Under the pieces are notes generated by a model, which had not been told where the DNA came from, made no database searches, and saw only the letters and a program-made list of their open reading frames with translations. Shown here piece by piece: positions 34,694 through 45,727 of a stretch of DNA of 64,000 bases. Every line of letters begins with the position of its first letter. Position 1 is the stretch's first letter. Made by a program: the position numbers and the translations under genes. Origin of the DNA: Cryptomeria japonica (Eukaryota > Streptophyta > Pinopsida > Cupressales > Cupressaceae). The stretch spans positions 879,873,220 through 879,937,219 of the forward strand of contig NC_081409.1 in NCBI RefSeq assembly GCF_030272615.1, given 5' to 3'.

Positions 34694-37600
34694 TCAGGAA
34701 GGTAGGAAACACGCTAGAGGAGGAACATCCAACACAGCAGATGGAGCTATCACAAGATCCAAACAAGGGCTATGTTCATGTTCTGAGCCACGTTGTTTTT
34801 GTCTAGGAGCTAGGATAAGTGCTTTAGAAAATTCATTAGATAGATGGTTATTAACATCAACATATTCATACTCACTATCAGAATGAACAGGAGAAATATT
34901 TTCATCTATATCATCATCAAGATTTATAAAAATAGGATCTTTAACTCGCACAGGATCAAGACCATCATGCATCTTATGTTTAGGAGATTTCAGCTCAATC
35001 GTCGGCTGAGGAGAAAATGGAATAATACTAGCTGAAGGTGTTCTTGGGGATTGCAAAGTTTGAGAAGCAGCTGCCTGAGCTCTAAGACGACGCTTTCGTC
35101 GGCGTTCACGTGCCAAATGATTTCGTCTAGTCTTAGTAGGAAGTTGCGAAGATTGAGGAGGAGGAATGTTCTCATCCTTATCACTTGGGTGTTTAGGTTG
35201 TGGTCTCTTAGGTTGAATAATAGGAGAAGAGGAAGGTCTCTTCTCTCCATAAGAGGAAGGAGGACGAAATGCTCCATATAAAGGAGGAATATTTGGTTTA
35301 GGAAGGAGACCAAGTCCATCATGACGAGGAGGTATAGGTCTACTTTTAGGAAGTTTATTAGATATAGGCATAGTCACATCCATAGGGATGGGTTGGGAAT
35401 CTTCTTGAGGAAAGACATTAGTTTTATCTTTCAAAGGAAGAACTTCCTTCTCAAGAATGATAGGAATGTCAAGTTTGGGTGTTCTAGGTTCACTTAGAGA
35501 TAGGATCATATCTTTTTTCCACTTTTGATAAGATTTGAAAAGATAATCACTTTGCGGAGGAAGAGATTGAAATTGTTTAGGCCAAAAGTAATCAATAGGA
35601 ACGCTAGAAGTTCTTTCAGCTGGTTTAAAGAGACTATGATTGATAGTAACAACTTCACCATTATGGGGAAATTTCAAACACTTATGAATAGGAGAAGCAA
35701 TAGCTTTCATGGAAGACAGCCAAGGATAGCTTAGCTTCACACAAAATTGTTCAGATGATGGAATAATAGCAAAGTCCACATCAAGGGATTTGTTATGGAC
35801 CTCGATAGGTAATGTAATAGAACCAATTGCAGGAGAAGAAAATGCATCAAATAGTTTCACAACCACATTTGTTTCATCATAGATTACTTGATTCAATTGC
35901 AAAGTAAAAAGAAATTCTTCAGTAATGACATTAACCATACAAGAAGGATCAATAAGCACTCCACGGCAAGGTGTATTCTTGACTTTTGTAACTATATATA
36001 AAGGACCATTAGGTGCCCTGATAGTTTCACTAGAATCAAAGGTGATGGAAGGTTCTTTAGGGATTTTCTGCTGCTCTACAAAGTTAATCACATTAGGAGT
36101 CATAGACACAAGATCATCAGGTGAGACAGAGGAATCAGTAGTATCAATCGCATTAGAGGTATGAGAAGGCAATGGATCAGTAAAAATCTGAAGATTTTGG
36201 TTAGGAGGAGCTACAGATGTGTTGCCTTTATCATTCACACCAGAAACATAGATAGTATTATTATCAATCAAATCTTGAATTTTCCCCTTTAAAGCAAAAC
36301 ATTTTTCAATATCATGCCCAGGATGACGATGAAATTGACAAAAAGATTTGTTATCAAAATAGGGCGAATTAATCTTTGCAGGATCTATTTGTCTTATAGG
36401 AGGGAGAGTAAGCACATTTTGTTCCAATAACTTATTCATAATACTATGCAATGATTCATTCAAAGGAGTAAACTTTCTTTCTTTCTTGAAAAACTTAGAA
36501 ATAGGAGGCACACCTGATGCTGTGTTCACATTGTTGTTGATGATGTTTTCATTGAATTTAATGGACTCTCTATTCGGTTTAAACTTCCCAAATGGTTGTT
36601 GACTACTATCACCCTTATCACTCGGAGCCATAGGATTTGCTTGTTCCATTTGACTCACAGTTAGTTGATAATGGTGAAGAGTTGCGCACAACTGTTGGAA
36701 AGAAGTAAACTTAGAAAACAGGAGTTTTTCTCTAATGTCTTTTTGTAAATTAGAAATAAAGATTCTTTGAATATCATTGTCAAGCATTGGAAAAGAAATT
36801 TGAGCATACAAATGCTTATATCTACCAATGAAATCAGTCACTTTTTCTTTAACACCTTGTTTACAATGCATTAAATCAATCAAAGTAACTTTAGGACTTA
36901 TATTGTTTTTAAATTGTTGAATGAAAGCATTTGCAAGTTGTTCGAAAGAAGTAATAGAATAAGAAGGCAACGAGCAATACCATTGTAGGGCTTTATCTCT
37001 TAATGTTCTAGTAAACAGTTTTGCAAGCAACCTTTGGTCATAAGCAAAATCAGTACATATTGTTTGAAAGGTCTTAACATGTGTTAGAGGATCACCCTTA
37101 CCATTATAAAGCTCCAAATGCAGAATTTCAACATGTTTAGGGGGAATAGCTCGAACAATGTCAAGAGAAAGTGGGCTCACAACATCAAATGTGGGCACAC
37201 TAAACTTAGATTGATTCATAGAGGCAATTTGTTGCTGTAAGGAAGAGACAGTTTGCACAAGATTGTTAATGGTCGCTTCAGTCGAAGAGTTCATATTAGA
37301 CATGTTAGATTGTGATGGAGGTGTTATGTTATTGAAAGAAGATAGAGATTAAGGTGGTGGGACACTATGATAGTTAGTCATAGGAGATGATTGGACAGGA
37401 GGAACACTACAAGGAGGAATGGAATGATTAAACGAATTGCCCCTTTGCGTCATGTTCATTTGTGGTGATATAATAGGAACACTTATTGAAGGAATGAATG
37501 AAGAATTTGGATTGAATGAAGGAAGAGGATTGATTGAAGAAGAAGGATTGCCCCCATGACTAGTGATCATAGGTGGAATGTCTTGTATTGAAGTAGTCAT

Positions 37601-38074
37601 TATGTTTGATGTAAAAGTAGGTATACTAGCAATAGGAGTCGTCAAAGGAATAGAATGATTGACTTGAGTAGGAGGTTGTGTATAACCTAAGGTTTCGGCA
37701 CAACTTTTCATAGGCATCACATTCGAATCCACAATGTGTGCAATACCACGCAAAATATCAATTCCATTCTTATCACTTTGAACCATACATTTTAGACCCT
37801 CAATTAATGAAAGAGCTTCGCTATCGGGGTATTCTTGAGACATCCATTGTCGAAAATCATCAAATTGGTTATCCAATTTTGAAAGTTGTTCTACAGAAAC
37901 CTCATGGAGAGCTTCTTCATCATTAAGAGGATTAGAGGAATTACCCATGTCCTCGTTAAAAAGGCCATTCAAATTAGGTTCCATCTCCTCGGTAATTACA
38001 CCTTGGAAAGACTTAAATCTAAGGCTTCGTCTAACGGGAATAGTGTAAGTAGGGCTTATTGTTGTAAAACTCAT
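34694..38074 (-). CDS. Gag with retropepsin-like segment, one internal stop
   Basis: From ATG at 38074 to the stop at 34694 one frame of about 1,127 codons is open except for one TAA at 37349-37351; 869 codons after it are uninterrupted. Order: a leader with LDNQFDDFRQWMSQEYPDSE and a Pro/Ser/Ile-rich part; a Ty3/Gypsy gag core with LHLELYNGKGDPLTHVKTFQ, KALQWYCSLP and FIGRYKHLYAQISFP; a zinc-knuckle variant CQFHRHPGHDIEKC; a retropepsin-like fold with RGVLIDPSCMVNVI and LSYPWLSSMKAIASPIHKCL; then a Pro-rich basic tail with RRNHLARERRRKRRLRAQAA and an acidic end. The protease active-site triad D-S/T-G is changed to D-P-S, so cleavage activity is doubtful. The product would coat element RNA; enzymes must come from elsewhere. 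Compared with all neighbours this frame is strikingly well kept. Confidence 0.85.
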
Positions 38075-38202
38075 GCACTAAAGAGAGAGAGAAGATTTTG
38101 AATTTTAGAGATAGCAAATTTCAGTAAAATCAGTCAATCTCCTAGATTTAAGCTGTTAAATGCAATCAGGACAATCTCCCGAAATTTTGGAAAAAATGTC
38201 CG

Positions 38203-38232
38203 GGACCGTGGCGAACGGAGTGCACACGGTCC
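38203..38232 (-). other. Stem-loop GGACCGTG...CACGGTCC with GTGCAC palindrome
   Basis: A perfect 8-bp inverted repeat encloses a 14-base loop that overlaps the self-complementary GTGCAC. Related copies lie at 38825-38854 in the same leader, in both LTRs of A (about 33093-33122 and 39632-39657), in both LTRs of B (46106-46133, 56561-56588) and in B's leader (55459-55487). Confidence 0.6.
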
Positions 38233-39241
38233 TCGCAACTTTTTTCAAAATTTTCAGGAATGAAAGTTATGATGATTTTAAAGCTAATCTGAAAAAATTG
38301 AGTGATTTTACGATCTGTAGATAGGCCAAATTAAAGTTGCAGTCTCAAAATTGAACCCTACCAAGATTGTTGAAAAATGTAAAATTTGAATTTTGAAAAA
38401 GAGGGGGAAACTGAAATTTTGAATTTTATGATTTTAGAGGGAACACTGAAAGCAATGCAGGCTTTGAAATTTAAAAGTTGACTCAATTTCATGCAAAATT
38501 CAAATTTGAAAGTTGAAATCAAAGATGTTGCAATTAAACACTTAATTTCAAAAGTCACAAATTGTAAAAATTTGAATAAAGCACTAAAATTTTGAATGAA
38601 TGCCAACACACTTTTCAGATTTAGGACTGTAAGAAACACAATTTTGATACAAATTTCAATTTCAACAATTTTTGAATGATTAGAAGCCTTAATCCAAGCA
38701 ATCACTAGACCAACTTTGACTTTAATTTTGAAGGTGTTAAAATTGATAAAATCAGCCAAAATTCTAGATTTTAGCAGAAAAATATAGTAAGATCTAGCTC
38801 CCGAAATTTCAGAAAAAATGTCGGGGACGATGGCGCTTGGGGTGCACACGGTCCTCGTAACTTTTTTCCAAATTTTCAGGGATGAAAGATATTGTGATTT
38901 TATTGCGGAATCCAAAGTTACAGCCGATTTGGAGGTGTTTTGATCAGTGAAATTATCGGTCAAAGGTTGAATCAAGAAGGTTTTAAAAATTAGGGTTTTG
39001 ACATTTAACCACTTAATTTTCAGAATTAAAGCACAAATATGAATTGATAATTTGCAATAGAAGGGTAGATCTGAAACAAGCATTAACAATTAAACATTCC
39101 ACAAGTTTAATTACTAAAAAGAAAATTTTAGGGTTTTTTTATGCAATTAGCCTCTAAAATTTGCAAAAGATCAAACATGGAAATGTAATTAAGGAAGCAA
39201 ATTTTTCAGATCTAACCATGAATAATCAGAATGAGGATGTT

Positions 39242-39257
39242 CACGTCAGGTTCACCA
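39242..39257 (-). other. Putative primer binding site of element A
   Basis: Directly after the 5' LTR end, with three spacer T, the minus strand reads TGGTGAACCTGACGTG. A site starting TGG is expected, since tRNAs end in CCA. I could not assign the tRNA. Element B has TGATGAACCCAAC in the same position. Confidence 0.5.
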
Positions 39258-39260
39258 AAA

Positions 39261-40440
39261 TGTAAAGCGGAAAAATCGAACCCTAGTTGTTCTCCCCTCC
39301 CCAACTCCGAGGAGAGAGAAGGGAGAGTCACTAGGGTTGATGGTTTTCACTTAGGGGAGACTTTACATTCAAAAGAGGGGTTGAAATCCACAAGATCCAA
39401 TCCCATGCAATGCAAGATTGGATTCTAAATGAGTTTCAAGGGTCAAAACATCAAGGATACCCTCTTTTGTAAAGAAATGTAGATAGAAAGATTAAGCTAG
39501 GAATGCATGAAAAGTGAGAAAGATTTGCTTATAAACAGAGATAGGGATATAGGATGAAGCTGTGGACCTGGAATTAGCAGTAAAATGTCGAGACAGTGCT
39601 ATTCTGCAAATTTGAGCAAAAGTTGACAGGACGATGGCGCCCGGCGTGCACACGGTCCTCCGAAAAATCCGCGAAACGAAGGTGGATCTGTTCGTCTCTG
39701 CACAAGGATTCCAGATCTTCAATTACAGCCGCGTACCTGCAACCTACACACAGAAAAGAGAGGACGATTGGGGGGTTAGGGATGAGGGGTTTGCCTTTAG
39801 GTCAAACCCCAGTTTTGGAATTAACCAAGAAATGAGAATGCTGTAAATGTAAATGTTTGTAATGTAAACAAGTACTGATACCTTGTTGTAAGAATGTTTG
39901 TATTCTTACATGCGAAGGTGTAATGTATGTAGTATGTTGTATGTTGTATGTGATCTCCTCTTCAATGGTTGAATCCTTGTCTTGAATGCAACACTTAGCC
40001 TTGAATGGAGACTTAGAATGATCAATTGCTTGAAGGAATGCTTGAATGCTTGAATATCGCTTCCGCCTTTTTTTTTGTACATATGTCCTCCTTTTGAGAG
40101 GGGAAATGTAGTTTATATACTTGTCAATTAGGGCTGATAGATTGATTTTCCCGACCTTAGGCCGACCAGGAAATGTTATTTTCCAATTTGCAAACATAAA
40201 GACCCGAAGCCCCATAAGAGACCGGGCCCAAAATAGGGCCAGGGACCAGGGCGCTGGGCGCCATGGTCCCACCTCCAGGGACAGCAGGGTGCAAGGAGGA
40301 TCAGGCCAGGGTGCTGAAAAATGCAGTTTTTGATGTCATGAACAAGTTTCGGGGTCTCCATTCAGGTTCCGTGTTGCATCGCCATCGTGAAGACCCAAAT
40401 GCAGTCGAAATTGCAAGTGTCGCAATATTAGGATGCTACA
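39261..40440 (-). repeat. 5' LTR of element A
   Basis: 1,180 bases with TG...CA ends and the same structure as the other LTR. A TATA-like TATATAAA on the minus strand at 40112-40119 would place transcription start about 30 bases further towards gag. The LTR lacks the third GCTTGAAT unit and carries a 9-base insertion near 39770 relative to the 3' LTR. Confidence 0.92.
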
Positions 40441-40445
40441 ACTAG

Positions 40446-41920
40446 CAATAACATATGTCCATTATAAATACTCTCAACTTTTAAATGATTGAAAGCTAAA
40501 TCTTTTCATAGTTCTAATGTGAAATAAATATTGACCATGCCAAACCATTATTGCATTACCCTTAACAATATATCTATAATAATGATATGCACATCAAGAA
40601 CCCTAATTTGATATGTTCTTTAAGAAAAAGGTCTTCGAAGATTTTTTTTTGGAATTCTAACATTTCTTATGTAAATAGAGTGCCTAATGACACTCTTCTA
40701 TATTGATATAAGGGTAACTAAATATAACATGTTTCAAAATTATAATATGATATATGGTAATGAGTCATTAATGAGTAGGTTATTTCTCCTAATGACTCTC
40801 TTTCAATAATAATCTTAAGTTAATCTTTGAATTAGTTAAGAAATACTTATATTTTATATCAATAAATCTACTCAAAAGATAATCAGTAAATATATGCATG
40901 AAACTCTTATTCTTCAAAGAAGATAATATTTGTTTTAATAACTTATAATTATTCATAAAGAGTCATTCATAAATATCACTTCTAATGATAGTTCAATGAG
41001 CCTATTACTAATAATATTAATACCATTAAAGTCATAAATTATCACTATCATATTTATTTTAATGACTTTGATTGCCAAAATGAACGCTCTCAAAGAAAGA
41101 AAACTTATGCAAGATGAAAAACCTCTGCCTTACAAAACTCAACATAATACTACTTCAAATAGCCAATACTCTGACAAATCAAACATTTACCAAAAAACAA
41201 TTGCAACAAAGAATTAAAACACTCTCAACGAACTGCAACATAAAGGAAATGATTCACTAATTCCCAAAACAAATTAATCCCGAATCACATTACAAAATCT
41301 CAGCCAATTCATTGGCTTCTCTAACTTCAAATTCTCAATGTTAAATTGGTGACATATTACATAAACTCTATTCTTTAGTCACAAGCCAACAATCTAACCT
41401 CGAAATTGGATTCTTTTGCTAAACAAGCCCGCTCTATTTCATCCTTTACACAGAATTCATTCTTGACACACCTGTGTCAAAAAAAATTTACTCATCGAAC
41501 TTTTTCTCTCCCCTTAGCAACCAATCAACATACTTCTCATAGCAACCCCTCTCTTCTTATGGGCCAATTTTTCTCACCATGCAACCACCTTGTAATGCCA
41601 CTCATACTTTGCAGCCTCCTTGTCTTTTATTGAAATCTTTCACTATTGTCTTGCTGCCCACATTCCTTTTGTCCAGCATAACCCTTCACCTCTTCTTGGC
41701 CATTTCTGATCAATGTCTGTCTCTACCCTACCATCAATACTTCTATTTTTATTGCAAATTTTACACTTGGCTTTCATTTCATATTTTGTCTATGCATTTT
41801 AACGCGTTGCCTTCACAATAGCACTTCATCTTCCTTGATTGTAATTTTTTTTTTTGCCGTTCCTACAACTTACGCCTCTGTTGAATAGTTTTCCTAGAGC
41901 TCTATTTTGCTTATAACTCC
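40446..41920. other. AT-rich flank of element A, no gene seen
   Basis: The frames at 41406-41633 and 41579-41821 are pyrimidine-rich and unassigned. I see no repeats or element ends here apart from the target-site duplication of element A at 40441-40445. Confidence 0.45.
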
Positions 41921-41929
41921 ACTCCAAGC

Positions 41930-42160
41930 CTCCTACTTTGCTAGCAAACGTTTTGGACTTTTGCCTTTATGCATTTGTGCATCCCTGCAATCATTGTAGT
42001 TCATAACGTGTTGGAGCATTATATCAAACGGTTTACGTGCCATGTGCATGCCTCCATATTTCACATATACATCTAATAGTGCAGCTGCAACTTAAAACAT
42101 CTAGATTTTTACAATTGATGGACGTCAATGCTTGTTTTCAAAGACTCATTTATTTATTAA
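41930..42160 (-). pseudogene. Possible PPR relic
   Basis: The minus strand reads SLKTSIDVHQ near 42145, then, after a frameshift, VAAALLDVYVKYGGMHMARK and FDIMLQHVMNYNDC. These correspond to the common PPR pattern of GK.(V/I)H followed by ALVDMYAKCG and ..ARK.FD.M..+DV. Only about one and a half repeats remain. It could derive from a gene like the PPR pseudogene at 24.8-26.1 kb. Confidence is low because the match is short and needs a frameshift. Confidence 0.35.
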
Positions 42161-42200
42161 ATTTATAAGAAATTACTCCATAATAGTAATAAGTGTTAAG

Positions 42201-42650
42201 TGTTGGAAGTAATCTCAACGACCTCCCCACCAAACCTATCATGTCTTACTTCCTCCGTATGCACTGCATATCTACAATCAACACAGATGGAGAATGAGAA
42301 AGATTTTCCTTGAATTTGAAAAGATATTGATTTACTCCTCCAACTTCACCATTGTAAATCTGCAGATTCACATAGATTTTGTTAGCTAGATAAAATAATA
42401 TTTTACACTAGTCTCTGTCATTACCGTATTCCCAGTTTTCTATATATTGATGGCTTTGCATTTTGTAGTCACTCCTTCTGAGAGTCCACCTGCATAGAGC
42501 TGTAAAGGGAATGTAATGTTGAGTCTATTAGAAGATATAAGTCTGAATGTTATGGTGGTTAATGTATGAGTTGCAATATAGTAAATCAATGTAATGTTTT
42601 GTTTTGATTAATATAAAATTTCATTTTTGTTGCTCTCTCTTGTTCTTACA
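42201..42650 (+). repeat. 5' LTR of the G-patch element
   Basis: TG...CA ends, directly followed by the primer binding site. An inverted copy lies at 57799-58263, with long shared stretches such as TCTTACTTCCTCC, GATTTTCCTTGAATTTG and TTTTGTTAGCTAGATAAA. The outer flank is TTAAG; its partner cannot be checked because the 3' LTR is interrupted. Confidence 0.75.
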
Positions 42651-42652
42651 TT

Positions 42653-42664
42653 TGGTATCAAAGC
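42653..42664 (+). other. Primer binding site (initiator tRNA-Met type)
   Basis: TGGTATCAAAGC lies two bases after the LTR end and is one base different from the classic TGGTATCAGAGC. Confidence 0.7.
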
Positions 42665-44640
42665 TAATAGAAGATGATCCCGAAAAGTTTGGCGAGGTAA
42701 ATGAATCCGTGGGAGTATTATGTTGATAACATTGAGATATCTATTAGGCTATTGATCTGGAGCAGCAGCTAGAAATATTGTCATTGCAAAGGAGAAACTA
42801 CAACCATTTATGCCAAATACCCAAATAGACCAAAGTTATTGCCAGCAAAGGAGGGCCAAAAAAACAACCAAGATGGAGCTGTAAAATGTCAAAGAAAGGC
42901 TGAGAGTAGAACAAAACAAAGGTAACTGCAAGCTTGGAAGTCAAAAGAAATAACTAAACGGTTTAAGAGATGAGCAGATCCAAAAATAAGTTGAGGTTAA
43001 ATTAGTAAAGGAAGGAAAGTATGGAATGTTGATTAGGAAGATAATTCAGTCATTTATGTTCATCATCAAGTTGGCTCATAAAAAGCTATTGTTGGTTCAT
43101 ACAAAGTTGCCACAGTCAAGAAGAAAGAAAGAAGAAGATTGTTGTGTATCTAGATCTGAATTGGAGAAGTGTTGCCATTTGAAAATGAGATATTTTTCCA
43201 GTTTTAAATTATTTTGGTATGACAAATCTCTTATTTTTTTTATGTCAAATTTTGTGTGTCATTGCTTTACAAGAACTGGAGTGGACATAGTCTAAGCCAC
43301 TCGAAGAAGATTTGAAATTATGTAAGCTTAAATGTTTATTATAAAAGGGAGCAAACCATGTCAAGAAAGGACCCCATACAAGGATAATCGAAGTTTTGTA
43401 GTTGTGAGAAAGAAACAAGGAAAGTATTATTATGCTACTATCAATTCATGAAGTTAAGGCTGAAGTGGACCCCAAGACAAAAAGTCTATGTGAAACTGCA
43501 AGGTGGAAGAATTGTCAGTCAATAAAGCTGCTTGTGAAGGCTGCCAGTATTAAAGCCAGAATATTTGGATCAGAGGTGAAGATTTAGGCGTAGAAACAAG
43601 TGGAAAGGCCTGCAGAAAAAGGTTTTGTTGTCAAACATTATGATCTGAGAGATTGTGGTTTAAAAATATTTTCAAGGTTTTGAGTTTGTATGAAGTGCTT
43701 AATGGTAAGGGTGCAAGAAAAAGCCACTAAGTGTAAAGAATCCATATAGATAAGATGCCACTATGGAAAGAGATTTAAAGTTTTAAGAAGAAATGTCACC
43801 ATCATCAAAGTCAAGAGTGAAGAATATGTGTAAGAGATGAAGTTGCAAGTAACAAGGAAGCCATTTGAGAAAAATACAGAAGATAAGGTGCAGCCACTCA
43901 ATCAAAGGTAAGAAAGGTTTGTTTGAAGATTAGTTGAAAAAGGAAGCAGCTATAGTTGTTCGAGGATTGGTTATAGTTGTTCGAGGAAAGGGTGCAAGAA
44001 AAAGCCACTAAGTGTAAAGAATCCATATAGATAAGATGCCACTATGGAAAGAGATTTAAAGTTTTAAGAAGAAATGTCACCATCATCAAAGTCAAGAGTG
44101 AAGAATATGTGTAAGAGATGAAGTTGCAAGTAACAAGGAAGCCATTTGAGAAAAATACAGAAGATAAGGTGCAGCCACTCAATCAAAGGTAAGAAAGGTT
44201 TGTTTGAAGATTAGTTGAAAAAGGAAGCAGCTATAGTTGTTCGAGGATTGGTTATCACATTGAAGGAATATCAAGGAAGAGTGAAGGGAGATCAAGCTAT
44301 CATAGAAAGGAAATTCACAATACAGAAACACAAGTGTTTGAATAAGGTAAGTTTAAAACCTTTGTTTCAATGGGAAAGATGGGCAAAAAAGTATTAAAAG
44401 AAAATACAAGTTTAGTTTGTAAGATGGAGCTTTTGAAAAAGGAAAATAGTGCTCTTTTGATAGATTTGGGGAAAGTTGAAAATAAAACTAAAGAGTGAGG
44501 AAAAGTTAGAATTGTTTGATGAGATTAAGAAAAAGAAAGAAGAACTAGAACAAAAAAGTAAAGTTGTTTGAGGACTTAGAAGAGAAATTGAAGAAAGTAG
44601 AAGAAGAAATTAGTTTTGAGGAGGAAATATCAAAACTGAA
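42665..44640 (+). pseudogene. 5' internal region of the G-patch element, decayed
   Basis: Only short frames with many stops. Lysine- and glutamate-rich composition suggests a former coiled-coil gag segment, clearer near 44400-44660 with repeated LKKE and EEE patterns. No recognised domain. It contains the tandem duplication at 43707-44255. Confidence 0.4.
43707..44255 (+). repeat. Perfect 268-bp tandem duplication
   Basis: 43707-43974 is repeated base for base at 43988-44255, separated by the 13 bases AGTTGTTCGAGGA, themselves a repeat of the end of the unit (period 281). No mismatch was seen, although the surrounding element is highly decayed. This means a recent duplication or an assembly artefact. 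Confidence 0.9.
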
Positions 44641-44669
44641 ACAAGAGAATGAATGTTTGAAGTCAAAGC

Positions 44670-45130
44670 CATTTGTAAGTGATCATGTCATCTAGCACAT
44701 ATGATTTGTGTGATTGTATAATTGGTAAATGTGAATATGTTTGTGATAAAGAATGTATGAAAGAAGATGATAACGTGTTTGTAAATATTGCTAGTTGTGA
44801 CATTGATAATAAAGGTTGGTTTGAAAAGAATGATGGCTTTAAAATCATGAAGAAAATGGGTTATATGAAGGTAAAGGATTAGGAAAACAAGAAGAAAGAA
44901 TTAGAGAGCCTATTGAGCCTATAATGAGGCCAAAGTATGAGGGTCTTGGATATGTCATAGGAAAAGAAAATGATGCTACCAGGAAGTAAAACAAACCAAG
45001 GAAGGCATTGTATAATTAGGTGTTCCTATTGCAATAGTGGAAGACACACAAAAGACATGTGTTGGGATTTGCATCCATGTAAAATTTGTGGTTTAAGAAA
45101 TCATTCTGAAAAGATGTGTGGAAGAAAGAA
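44670..45130 (+). pseudogene. Gag part with G-patch and two CCHC zinc knuckles
   Basis: A frame from 44679 ends in GFKIMKKMGY. After a one-base shift it continues GKGLGKQEERIREPIEP and RPKYEGLGY, the glycine pattern of a G-patch (about 44835-44955). At 45021-45062 and 45081-45122 two canonical knuckles follow: CSYCNSGRHTKDMC and CKICGLRNHSEKMC, both C-X2-C-X4-H-X4-C. G-patches bind helicases or RNA and are known from some plant retroelement and retroviral proteins. The combination is unusual next to a Copia-type primer site. Stops follow soon after 45145. Confidence 0.65.
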
Positions 45131-45668
45131 TGGAAAAAAGAATATATAATAGGTTGTATAAAAATGGATTGTGGATTGATAAAGGGATCTACTTGGCAAA
45201 AATTTACAAGCATATTCAAAAGCTTATGTAAATTTTCATATGTGAAGAATGTTAGCAATCATAAGAAGTTTGAATATTCAAATGAAATAAAAAATGTTTT
45301 GAGTTAAAAGAAATCATTGTCTAGCAAGACATTTACAGATTACGAAAGAATGTTTTGAAGACTTGAAACAAGTGTTTGAAGAAATTGTTGCAGCAGTTGA
45401 AGAAAATTGGAGCACAAGAAAGAAAGAGGAGTTGGATGAAAAAAATCAGAAAACAAGAGGCAGATATCAATTGTCAAAATTCATGAAAAGATTATTAGAG
45501 TTGACAATAGATATAGAGGAGATGCTATGATTGATAAAAAGTGTAGCAGTTGTAGCAACAACTAGTTAGCAAAAAAAAAAGAGATAGCAGACACAAAGAG
45601 AAGATCACAAAGAAAGATATAAAGGACAAAAGATAGATAGTATATTGGTAGTTGTGATTAATAGGGAG
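45130..45668 (+). other. 3' internal region and polypurine tract of the G-patch element
   Basis: Short lysine/glutamate-rich frames without a domain. The last nine bases AATAGGGAG form the polypurine tract before the 3' LTR start at 45669. No pol sequence is present. Confidence 0.5.
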
Positions 45669-45727
45669 TGTTAGAAGTAATCCCAACTACCTCTTGTATC
45701 CTTTGTATGCACATTAATATTTGCTAG
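45669..45727 (+). repeat. Start of the 3' LTR of the G-patch element, cut by element B
   Basis: TGTTAGAAGTAATCCCAACT matches the first 20 bases of the 5' LTR with few changes, and GTATGCAC recurs further on. After 59 bases element B begins. The sequence beyond element B (57377 on) does not clearly continue this LTR, so the rest is lost or too diverged. Confidence 0.6.

Larger units (their letters stand above)
38075..39260 (-). other. 5' leader of element A with duplicated hairpin module
   Basis: Non-coding leader between the primer site and gag. A module beginning with an AAAATCAG and CTCCCGAAATT phrase occurs twice, at about 38120-38335 and 38750-38910. Each copy carries the motif ...GTGCACACGGTCCTCG. 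The first copy has a perfect 8-bp stem (38203-38210 with 38225-38232). The 243-codon minus-strand frame at 38358-39089 has no family signature and lies wholly in this leader. Confidence 0.6.
32725..40445 (-). mobile_element. Element A: gag-only LTR retrotransposon with 5-bp TSD
   Basis: Two direct repeats of about 1.18 kb, each with TG...CA ends, flank 5.35 kb of internal DNA. ACTAG occurs at 32725-32729 and at 40441-40445 as a perfect target-site duplication. The polypurine tract and primer-site positions show that the element reads on the minus strand. The single long frame codes gag plus a retropepsin-like segment; there is no RT, RNase H or integrase. This fits the class called TR-GAG (terminal-repeat elements with a GAG domain). 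Mobility would need enzymes from another element. The two LTRs differ by roughly three per cent by eye, including a 9-base indel. Confidence 0.92.
42201..45727 (+). mobile_element. Gag-only LTR retroelement with G-patch and two zinc knuckles
   Basis: A 450-base LTR (42201-42650, TGTTGGAAG...CTTACA) is followed by an initiator tRNA-Met-type primer binding site TGGTATCAAAGC (42653-42664). At 45660-45668 a polypurine tract AATAGGGAG is followed by TGTTAGAAGTAATCCCAACT, the start of the 3' LTR, which is cut after 59 bases by element B. The 3.0-kb internal region codes only gag-like parts and shows no RT or integrase. The copy is broken by many stops. Confidence 0.7.

Noticed and set aside
34694-37303. 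869-codon frame considered as a host gene
   Set aside because: It has gag, zinc-knuckle and retropepsin-like blocks, lies between LTRs with a target-site duplication, and has a broken sister copy in element B.
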